From assembly GCA_035689115.1 (NCBI GenBank), contig DASSMA010000056.1, positions 11,901-75,900 of the forward strand: a DNA stretch of 64,000 nt, read 5' to 3'. Shown here piece after piece: positions 24,200-32,201 of the stretch (its first letter is position 1; each line of letters begins with the position of its first letter). The notes under the pieces were generated by a model, which ran no database searches, was not told the origin of the DNA, and saw only the letters and a list, made by a program, of their open reading frames with translations. A program made the position numbers and the translations under genes. Source of the stretch: JAHFUS01 sp035689115. GTDB lineage: Bacteria > Actinomycetota > Acidimicrobiia > Acidimicrobiales > GCA-2861595.

Positions 24200-24465
24200 G
24201 CGGGGGCGGGAGCCGATCGGGGGTCCCGCCCGCCGGGACCCCCGCGGCCACCTGCACAGATCGTCCCACCCACCGGCAGGCCCCGTACCAGGCGCGGGGC
24301 GGGGCCACCGGTGCGGGACCGTGGACAGGCTTCCCCACCGGGGGCCGGGCCAGGCGCGGCCCGGCTGCCGGTGCAAGGACGGCGGGCTGTCCACCTTGCC
24401 GGCAGGCCCGCGTCGCAGGCGCGGCGCGGGCCACCGGCCCACAACTTCAGAACGGATCCACCCAA
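24200..24465. repeat. GC-rich intergenic region with degenerate direct repeats
   Basis: No gene is visible between the sigma operon and thiC. Three diverged units each begin CAGGCGCGG, at 24289, 24351 and 24416, spaced 62 and 65 bp, and share later CCACCGG/GCCGGTGC and GGACAGG/CTGTCCACC pieces. They may be decayed tandem repeats. Confidence 0.4.
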
Positions 24466-24512
24466 GGGGAGGCCCCCGGCGCTCGGCTGCTGCTGCGCCC
24501 GGGGGCCTCTCC
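24466..24512. terminator. Bidirectional hairpin terminator between the anti-sigma-like gene and thiC
   Basis: GAGGCCCCCGG (24469-24479) pairs with CCGGGGGCCTC (24499-24509), extended by outer bases to about 14 bp, with a 19-base loop. It lies between the 3' ends of two convergent genes. Confidence 0.6.
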
Positions 24513-24528
24513 GCGTCGTGGCGGGGAG

Positions 24529-26244
<1,716 letters not shown>

Positions 26245-26251
26245 GGCACTC

Positions 26252-26338
26252 CCTCCGCCGGCATTACCCGGATCAGGTCAGCGGTCGGCGCCGGCAGGCG
26301 CCCTCTCAGCCCGGTCCGTCCGAGCTCCCGTGGTGCGC
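26252..26338 (-). promoter_or_regulatory. TPP riboswitch (THI element) of thiC
   Basis: On the minus strand the leader shows the conserved GGGCTGAGAGGGCGCC box, a variable stem and ACCGCTGACCTGATCCGGG, then TAATGCCGGCGGAGGG. These are the core pieces of the TPP aptamer in the right order and spacing. The GGAGGGAG ribosome-binding site is part of its 3' edge, pointing to translational control by sequestration. Confidence 0.95.
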
Positions 26339-26357
26339 AGTCTCGCGCACCCGCGTC

Positions 26358-27305
26358 CTACCGACGGGCGAACCGGTCCAGGGCGGTGGTGATGGCGGCG
26401 TCCATGCCCGCCGCGACGGGCGAGTGGCCGGCGCCCGGGACCAGGATCAGCTCGCTCCCCGGCCACGCCCTCGACAGCTCCCACGCCGTCACCGGCGGCG
26501 CCTGGAGGTCGAGGCGGCCGTTGACCAGCACGCCGGGGAGGCGCGCCAGCCGGCCGGCGTCGCGCAGCAGGGCGCCCTCCTCCAGCCAGGCACCGTGGGC
26601 GAAGTAGTGGGTGACCAGGCGGGCGAACCCGAACCGGAAGCCGGGATCGCTCCAGACACCGGTGCGGGGGCCCTGCCCGTCGGCTGCGTCGACCGCCAGC
26701 TCCCAGTCGACCCAGGCCTCGGCGGCCGATGCCCGCACGCCGGCGTCGGGGTCCTCCAGCCGCCGGCGGTAGGCCTCCACCAGGTCGTGGCGCTCGGCCG
26801 GCGGCACCCCGCCGGCGAAGCGCTCCCACGCCTCGGGGAACAGCGGCGCCACGCCCCGGTACAGCCAGTCGATCTCCGACCGCCTCGACGTCGTGACCCC
26901 CGACAGCACCATGGCGTCCACCGAGCCGGGATGGCGCTCGGCCCACGCCAGCGCCAGGGTGCAGCCCCACGAGAAGGCCAGCACCACGAACCGCTCGACG
27001 CCGAGATGGCGCCGGAGCGCCTCCAGGTCGTCCACCAGGTGGTGCGTCGTGTTGGCCGACAGGTCGGTGGCGGGGTCGGCGGCGCTGGGCCGGCTGCGGC
27101 CAGAGCCGCGCTGGTCGGGCAGCACGGTCCGGTAGGCGGCGGGATCGAAGAGCCGCCGCATCCGCGGCGAGCACCCCGTGCCGGGGCCGCCGTGGAGCAC
27201 GATCGCCGGCCGCCCGCCGGGGACGCCGCACTCCTCCCAGAAGAGGGTGTTGCCCTGCCCGACGGTCAGGGTGCCGGTGGTGAAGGGCTCGATCTCGGGG
27301 TACAC
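26358..27305 (-). CDS. pip: Proline iminopeptidase (alpha/beta hydrolase)
   Basis: A 315-residue enzyme releasing N-terminal proline from peptides. Features are the N-terminus YPEIEPFTTGTLTVGQGNTLFWEECG, the oxyanion region LHGGPGTGCSP, DQRGSGRSRPS, the nucleophile elbow AFSWGCTLAL (GxSxG with W) and a C-terminal catalytic His in GAGHSP. GTG 27305 places the start where the family begins. An ATG 27 bases upstream at 27332 would leave only nine bases to the divergent gene. Confidence 0.85.
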   Translation of the reverse strand: MYPEIEPFTTGTLTVGQGNTLFWEECGVPGGRPAIVLHGGPGTGCSPRMRRLFDPAAYRTVLPDQRGSGRSRPSAADPATDLSANTTHHLVDDLEALRRHLGVERFVVLAFSWGCTLALAWAERHPGSVDAMVLSGVTTSRRSEIDWLYRGVAPLFPEAWERFAGGVPPAERHDLVEAYRRRLEDPDAGVRASAAEAWVDWELAVDAADGQGPRTGVWSDPGFRFGFARLVTHYFAHGAWLEEGALLRDAGRLARLPGVLVNGRLDLQAPPVTAWELSRAWPGSELILVPGAGHSPVAAGMDAAITTALDRFARR

Positions 27306-27341
27306 CGCCGCCGACCGTAACGCCCGGGCCATGCTGTGGCC

Positions 27342-27554
27342 ATGGACGACTGGCTCGACCGCTTCGCCGACGCCCTCGGCGTCGCCCGCCTGACCGCCGA
27401 GGAGATCGACACCGTGCTCGACCTGGCGCGCGACGTGGCGCACGGGACGGAACGCAAGAACGCCCCCTTGGCTACCTACCTGGCGGGCCGCGCCGGTGGC
27501 GCGGCCGCCGGCCTGGACGCGGCCCGGGCCGTGCTGCCGCCGCCCGCCGGCTGA
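27342..27554 (+). CDS. DUF6457-like small protein
   Basis: A 70-residue helical protein: WLDRFADALGVARLTAEEIDTVLDLARDVAHGTERKNAPLATYLAGRAGG. This pattern occurs in actinobacteria as a stand-alone protein or fused to the molybdenum-cofactor guanylyltransferase MobA (DUF6457). A role in molybdenum cofactor handling is suggested by that association only; several molybdoenzymes lie in the window (1-882, 48525-50075). ATG 27342 is only 36 bp from the divergent gene, so both messages may have very short leaders. Confidence 0.6.
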   Translation: MDDWLDRFADALGVARLTAEEIDTVLDLARDVAHGTERKNAPLATYLAGRAGGAAAGLDAARAVLPPPAG

Positions 27555-27560
27555 GCGCTG

Positions 27561-27968
27561 TCAGTGCACGCCGAGGGTGAGCATGATGCCGACGAAGACG
27601 GCCAGCAGGGCGGTGACGCCGCTGATCCCGCCCCACATGGCCATCTGCGACTTGGACGTGGCCTTGGTGTGCACGAAGGCGCTCACGCCAGAGGCGATGA
27701 CGAAGACCATCTTCAGCCCGAGCGTGGCCTGGTACTTCGACGAGGTGTTGTCGTCGGCGATGATGTTCCAGATCCCGGTGAGCACGAGGACGCCGAACGC
27801 CGGCCAGGCGATGCGGTTGAAGGCCCGGGCCACCGTCTTCGGTGCCTCGGGCGACAGGCCCCGCACGGCCGGCACCAGCCCGGCGAGGGTGAACTGGCCC
27901 CCGACCCAGATCGTGGCGGCGACGACGTGCAGGAAGAGGCGGATGGTGTCGGCGTTGACGGAGTACAC
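27561..27968 (-). CDS. CopD-like four-helix membrane protein
   Basis: A 135-residue protein with four hydrophobic segments (near 8-30, 45-65, 80-100 and 112-133). The opening DTIRLFLHVVAATIWVGGQF, with His and Trp in the first helix, and AWPAFGVLVLTGIWNI resemble CopD/DUF2269-type membrane proteins, some of which bind haem or copper. The specific role is unknown. GTG 27968 lies 10 bp after the stop of the upstream YjbQ-type gene on the same strand, so they are probably one operon. Confidence 0.6.
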   Translation of the reverse strand: MYSVNADTIRLFLHVVAATIWVGGQFTLAGLVPAVRGLSPEAPKTVARAFNRIAWPAFGVLVLTGIWNIIADDNTSSKYQATLGLKMVFVIASGVSAFVHTKATSKSQMAMWGGISGVTALLAVFVGIMLTLGVH

Positions 27969-27978
27969 GCGGCCGACC

Positions 27979-28380
27979 CTACCCGGGGAGGAAGCTAAGC
28001 CGTAGGGCGCGGGAGCGGTTGTCCTCGTTGGGGTCGACGAACACCACGCTCTGCCAGGTGCCGAGCGCCGGCCGGCCGCCCAGCACCGGCAGGACCAGCG
28101 ACGGGCTCACGAGCACGGGCAGCACGTGGTCGCCCCCGTGGCCCCGGGAGCCGTGGCGGTGGCGGTAGCGGTCGTCACGGGGCAGCAGCCGGCCGAGCAG
28201 CTCCTCCAGGTCGTCCTCCGAGCCCGACCCCGTCTCCATGAGGGCAAGGCCGGCGGTGGCGTGGGGGGCGAACACGTTGACCAGGCCGTCGCCCCGGCCG
28301 GCGCAGAACGACGCCACCTCGTCGGTGATGTCGGTGACCCGTCGGCCGCCGGTGTCGAGCCGCAGCTCGGTGGAGTCCAT
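27979..28380 (-). CDS. YjbQ/UPF0047 family protein (secondary thiamine-phosphate synthase type)
   Basis: A 133-residue protein with the family motifs VNVFAPHATAGLALMETGSGSEDDLEELL, HRHGSRGHGGDHVLPVLVSPSLVLPV and LGTWQSVVFVDPNEDNRSRALRLSFL. The conserved histidines form a metal or substrate site. Members have weak thiamine-phosphate synthase activity, but the physiological role is unsettled. ATG 28380 follows GGAGGTGAGG. The family is usually about 130-140 residues, as here. Confidence 0.85.
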   Translation of the reverse strand: MDSTELRLDTGGRRVTDITDEVASFCAGRGDGLVNVFAPHATAGLALMETGSGSEDDLEELLGRLLPRDDRYRHRHGSRGHGGDHVLPVLVSPSLVLPVLGGRPALGTWQSVVFVDPNEDNRSRALRLSFLPG

Positions 28381-28417
28381 CCTCACCTCCAGCGGGCAGG
28401 GTGCCCGAGACGAGCCG

Positions 28418-29011
28418 TCAAACCGGCGGCTCGGGGTCGTACTGGATGAAGCGGCGCACGTCGCGAGCCCGCTCCACGCCGGCGAAGCGGCGCACCAGGT
28501 GCAGCGCCATGTCGATGCCGGCCGACACGCCGGCGGCGGTGACCACCGGGCCGGCGTCGACGAAGCGGTCGTCGGGGCGGGGCTCGATGCCGGTGCCCAG
28601 CGACGTGAGCATGTCGAACGACGACCAGTAGGTGGTGGCCGGCCGCCCGTCGAGCACGCCGGCGTCGGCCAGCACCAGCGAGCCGGTGCACACGCTGGCG
28701 AGCAGCGTGCCGGCCTCGGCCGCCGACCGGACCCGCTTGCGCACCACGTCGTTGCCGATCAGCGGCCGCACGCCCGGCCCGCCGGGGTAGAGCAGGACGT
28801 CGAACGGCGGCGCCGTCTCCCACGTGTGGTCGGCGAGGACGCGGGCGCCCTGGGCACAGCGGATGGGCTCGTCGGTGTCGGCGACGGTGAACACGCTGGC
28901 CCCGTCCTCCGGCCAGCGGTGCGACCAGCCGGCGAGGACCTCCCACGGCCCGACCCAGTCCAACTCCTCGGCGCCGGGGAACAGGGCAATGGCGATTGCG
29001 GGGCCGCTCAT
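28418..29011 (-). CDS. DJ-1/PfpI superfamily protein, isonitrile-hydratase-like
   Basis: A 197-residue class-I-glutamine-amidotransferase-like fold. The nucleophile elbow is ASVCTGSLVLADAGVLDGRPATTYW with the active Cys near residue 106, preceded by FDVLLYPGGPGVRPL. The acidic residue that modulates the Cys is expected in the first strand (ALFPGAEELDWVGPWEVL). The absence of an AraC DNA-binding domain places it with enzymes such as isonitrile hydratase or with stress chaperone/deglycase-like proteins. Substrate unknown. Confidence 0.75.
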   Translation of the reverse strand: MSGPAIAIALFPGAEELDWVGPWEVLAGWSHRWPEDGASVFTVADTDEPIRCAQGARVLADHTWETAPPFDVLLYPGGPGVRPLIGNDVVRKRVRSAAEAGTLLASVCTGSLVLADAGVLDGRPATTYWSSFDMLTSLGTGIEPRPDDRFVDAGPVVTAAGVSAGIDMALHLVRRFAGVERARDVRRFIQYDPEPPV

Positions 29012-29331
29012 GACCGAACTCTGCCACGAACCGGGCCTTTCCGGGCTCGGGGACCGGCCTCCCGGGGGGGACAGAAGGAACCGGCCCCCGACCGATCACG
29101 GCATCGTCAACCCCCTGAACCCGGCACGACGACGGTGACCCGTGAACGTAGTCAGCCCATCAGGCGGAGTCCACGGATTCCTCATATTTCCAAGGCCGTA
29201 GCGTGCCGGTCTTCCATCATCAGGATTTCCGGCGGCGCAGTGCGACCGCATTGTCCGATGTGGCCGGCCGGTGGGCCGGAGCTATTGGCGGCCCAGTTTC
29301 CCGGCCCGGGCCCAAGGGAAGGTCCCGGACC
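29012..29331. other. Intergenic region without visible gene
   Basis: About 320 bp between a minus-strand and a plus-strand gene, less GC-rich than its surroundings around 29120-29230. No RNA gene or convincing frame was seen. It should hold promoters for both flanking genes. Confidence 0.4.
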
Positions 29332-29493
29332 ATGGACGAGCGCGACCCCGAGGCCATGACCCAGCGCGAGGTGCGAGAGGACGCGGCCACCGAGGAGGAC
29401 GACCCCGTCACCGCCCGCGAGGAGCTCGAGGTCGAGTTGATGGACGAAGGTGCGTCGGAGGCCGGTGAGCGGATCGGCGACCAGCTCGACTGA
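29332..29493 (+). CDS. Small highly acidic protein
   Basis: A 53-residue protein with about 20 Asp/Glu (MDERDPEAMTQREVREDA, DDPVTAREELEVELMDEG). AAGGGAAGG stands ten bases before ATG 29332. It is hydrophilic and probably unstructured or helical. No family recognised. The start, ribosome-binding site and codon bias support a real gene, but it is short. Confidence 0.4.
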   Translation: MDERDPEAMTQREVREDAATEEDDPVTAREELEVELMDEGASEAGERIGDQLD

Positions 29494-29511
29494 CGGCGGA
29501 CGCTGGCGGTT

Positions 29512-29952
29512 CTACGCCGAGCGGCCGATACCGGCCCGGCGGAGCACGGCCGGCGCCACGCCGGCCTCCCGCCACGCCGAGTAGGTGATGCCCCGCCTGG
29601 CGCCGTAGGCGGCGGCCACCTCGACGAAGGCGTTCTCCAGCGCCTCGAGGTCGTCGCCCCCGGCGTCCATGCCGGCCAGCTCGGCCTGGAGGTCGTAGCG
29701 CTCCTGGATCAGCAGCAGCCGGTCCAGCGGGGCCGCCGTGTCGACCTGCGCCTCGACGGTGTTCAGGCGGGCCTCGACCGACTCCCGTGTGCGCTTGCGG
29801 CCCCGCTTGGGCTTGTGCCGCTCGAGCGCCTCCAGGTACCGCCGCACCGCCCGCCCGTGCTCGCGCCCTTCGGCCAGCGCCGCCTTGTGGGCGTCGCTCA
29901 TGCCGCTTCGCTTCCGTGCCTTGGCCTTGGGCGCTGCCGCCTTCTTCGCCAT
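29512..29952 (-). CDS. Uncharacterised basic actinobacterial protein
   Basis: A 146-residue protein with a very basic N-terminus (MAKKAAAPKAKARKRSGMSDAHKAALAEGREHGRAVRRYLEALERHKPKRGRKRT), a helical middle (VEARLNTVEAQVDTAAPLDRLLLIQERYDLQAEL) and a C-terminal GVAPAVLRRAGIGR helix-turn-helix-like end. The composition suggests nucleic-acid binding. I recall similar unnamed proteins in other actinobacteria but no function. GAGGAGGAAG precedes ATG 29952. Confidence 0.6.
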   Translation of the reverse strand: MAKKAAAPKAKARKRSGMSDAHKAALAEGREHGRAVRRYLEALERHKPKRGRKRTRESVEARLNTVEAQVDTAAPLDRLLLIQERYDLQAELAGMDAGGDDLEALENAFVEVAAAYGARRGITYSAWREAGVAPAVLRRAGIGRSA

Positions 29953-30053
29953 GTGTGGGGCTTCCTCCTCGTGGTCCAAGAGGAAGGTACTCCCACGCGC
30001 CGGTCGAAAGGCGGACCCCCGGTGAACTTCCGCTGGATCGGTGCGGATTCCGT

Positions 30054-30770
30054 TCACATCGGGCGCATTTCTGCCAGCAGCGACGCCTGCACGGGCTCGG
30101 GCTCGGGCCGCGGGCCCCAGGGCAGGTGGTCCATGAAGACCCAGGTGCGGCGGTGGATGGCCGTGGGCCCCCATGCCTTCAATGCCGCCTTGTGGCGGGG
30201 GCACGGATAGCCCTTGTTGAGCTCGAAGTCGTAGCCGGGGAAGTTGGGCGCCTCGCCGCGCATGAGCCGGTCGCGGGTGACCTTGGCCAGCACCGAGGCG
30301 GCGGCGATGGACAGGCAGGTGGCGTCGCCCTTCACGATGCGGGTGGTGGCCGACGGGCCCAGGCCGACGAAGTCCCACCGGCCGTCGATCAGCACGTGGT
30401 CGGGCGCCAGCCCCAGCCCCTCCACCGCCCGCCGGGCGGCCAGGCGCTGCGCCTCCGACATGCCGAGGGCGTCGCACTCGGCCTGGGAGGCGTGGCCGAC
30501 GGCCCACGCCCGGCACCACGAGGCGACCCGGTCGTAGAGGGCCTCGCGCTCGGCCTCGGTGAGCATCTTGGAGTCCCGCACGCGGTAGACCCGCCGGTCG
30601 CGGGGCAGCACGGCGGCGCCCACGCTGATGGGTCCGGCCCACGCCCCCCGGCCCACCTCGTCGATACCGACGACCACGTCGTGCCCCTCGTCCCACAACG
30701 CCCGTTCCTGGGCCAGGGTGGGCGCCTTCGGCCGCAGCGACGGCCGAAGCTGCGTGCGGGCGGTGGCCAC
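30054..30770 (-). CDS. rnhB: Ribonuclease HII
   Basis: A 238-residue enzyme that cuts RNA in RNA/DNA hybrids and misincorporated ribonucleotides. Motifs are VVGIDEVGRGAWAGPISVGAAVL (catalytic Asp-Glu), YRVRDSKMLTEAER, VLIDGRW, and KGDATCLSIAAASVLAKVTRDRLM with further acidic residues. GTG 30770 gives a short basic leader, as in many actinobacterial RnhB. It is 22 bp downstream of selD on the same strand, so co-transcription is possible. Confidence 0.93.
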   Translation of the reverse strand: MATARTQLRPSLRPKAPTLAQERALWDEGHDVVVGIDEVGRGAWAGPISVGAAVLPRDRRVYRVRDSKMLTEAEREALYDRVASWCRAWAVGHASQAECDALGMSEAQRLAARRAVEGLGLAPDHVLIDGRWDFVGLGPSATTRIVKGDATCLSIAAASVLAKVTRDRLMRGEAPNFPGYDFELNKGYPCPRHKAALKAWGPTAIHRRTWVFMDHLPWGPRPEPEPVQASLLAEMRPM

Positions 30771-30792
30771 GGCGGCGGACGATAGCGCCCGG

Positions 30793-31797
30793 CTACCCCA
30801 ACTCGACGGCAGCGGGGCCGTCGACCACCTCGCCGATGACCACGAAGCCGGCGCCGGCCAGCTGCCCGGCGGCGGCGGGGGAGACGGCCGCCAGGAGGCC
30901 GCCCGAGGTCTGCGGGTCGTAGGCGAGCGCCTCGAGGGCGACCGGCGCCGACGACGTGACCCGGCCCTCCAGGTGGACCCGGTTGCGGGCGTCGCCGCCG
31001 GTGCGGGTGCCGGCCTCGGCCGTCTCCAGCGCCCCCTCGTACAGCGGGAGGGCGGCCGACGAGAACCGGACGGTGGCCGAGGACCGCTCGGCCATCTCCC
31101 AGCCGTGGCCCAGCAGGCCGAAGCCGGTGACGTCGGTGACGGCGTGGGGATCCCCGTCGCCGAGGGCGGACAGGGCCTCGGCGGCGGCCCGGTTCAGCAT
31201 GCGCATGCGGGCGATGGCGGCCGCCTTGTGGGCGGCCGAACCGCCGGCCAGCACGATGCCGGTGCCGAGCGGCTTGGACAGCACGAGCACGTCGCCCGGC
31301 CGGGCGCCGGCCTTGGTCCACACGTGGTCGGGGTGGACGAGGCCCTGGACGGCCAGCCCGAAGATGGGCTCCTCGGACCGGATGGTGTGGCCGCCGGCCA
31401 CCACCCCGCCGGCCTCGGCCACCACCTGGCCGGCGGCGCCCAGCACGGCGGCCACCGCCTCCACCGGCAGGCGCTCGGGGAAGGCCGAGATGTTGAGCGC
31501 CAGCACCACCCGGGCGCCCATGGCGAAGACGTCGCTGCAGGCGTTGGCGGCGGCGATGGCGCCGAAGTCGGCCGGGTCGTCGACCAGCGGGGGGAAGAAG
31601 TCGGTGGTCGACACCAGGGCCAGGTCGTCGGACAGCCGCAGCACGGCGGCGTCGTCGAACGGGGCCAGACCCACCAGCAGGTGCTCGGACGTCGACGCCA
31701 GTTCCCGCACCAGGGCGTTGAGCGGGGCGGCGCCCCACTTGGCCGCGCACCCACCGCACGACGTCCACTCGGTCAGCTTCAGGTCGGTGACGGTCAT
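30793..31797 (-). CDS. selD: Selenide, water dikinase (selenophosphate synthetase)
   Basis: A 334-residue AIR-synthase-fold enzyme making selenophosphate from selenide and ATP, the selenium donor for selenocysteine tRNA. The N-terminal segment LTEWTSCGGCAAKWG carries the essential Cys and Lys, so this SelD is a Cys form and not itself a selenoprotein. Other marks are LVSTTDFFPPLVDDP, NACSDVFAMGA, AGGHTIRSEEPIFGLAVQG, DVTGFGLLGH and AYDPQTSGGLL. Its presence supports reading the TGA codons in grdB and grdA as Sec. selA, selB and tRNA-Sec are not in the window. Confidence 0.95.
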   Translation of the reverse strand: MTVTDLKLTEWTSCGGCAAKWGAAPLNALVRELASTSEHLLVGLAPFDDAAVLRLSDDLALVSTTDFFPPLVDDPADFGAIAAANACSDVFAMGARVVLALNISAFPERLPVEAVAAVLGAAGQVVAEAGGVVAGGHTIRSEEPIFGLAVQGLVHPDHVWTKAGARPGDVLVLSKPLGTGIVLAGGSAAHKAAAIARMRMLNRAAAEALSALGDGDPHAVTDVTGFGLLGHGWEMAERSSATVRFSSAALPLYEGALETAEAGTRTGGDARNRVHLEGRVTSSAPVALEALAYDPQTSGGLLAAVSPAAAGQLAGAGFVVIGEVVDGPAAVELG

Positions 31798-31830
31798 GCG
31801 GTCAAGCGTATGGCCGCCCCGCAGTTACAC

Positions 31831-32154
31831 CTACCGGGCGACCTCGGTGTCGAGCCAGGCCAGGTACGGGCCGGCGCCGGCGACGATGGGCAGGGCGATG
31901 ATCTCAGGGTTGTCGTAGGAGTGGACCCCGGCGATGACGGCCATGGCGTCGCCGGCCCGCTCGGCGGTGGTCTTCACCACACACAGCCACTCCTCGGCCG
32001 ACTCCAGCGCCCCCTGCCACCAGTAGCGGCTGTGCACCGGCCCGACGACCTGGACGCAGGCGGCCACGCGGGCGACGAGCACGGCGTCGGCGATGGCGTC
32101 CGCCTCCTCCCTGCTGGCGGCCGCCGTCTGCACCTGCACGTGCCCGTCACCCAC
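31831..32154 (-). CDS. cutA: CutA1 family divalent-cation tolerance protein
   Basis: A 107-residue trimeric ferredoxin-like fold protein. Signature stretches are VQVQTAAASREEADAIADAVLVARVAACVQVVGPVHSRYWWQG and EEWLCVVKTTAERAGDAMAVIAGVHSYDNPEIIALPI. GTG 32154 is favoured because GGAGGG lies nine bases upstream; an in-frame ATG at 32175 would put that site inside the gene. CutA proteins bind copper and other metals, but their physiological role is poorly defined. Confidence 0.88.
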   Translation of the reverse strand: MGDGHVQVQTAAASREEADAIADAVLVARVAACVQVVGPVHSRYWWQGALESAEEWLCVVKTTAERAGDAMAVIAGVHSYDNPEIIALPIVAGAGPYLAWLDTEVAR

Positions 32155-32201
32155 GCCTGCGCTCCCTCCTCGCATCGCCGTCTACCCTCGGGAGCACGAC
32201 C

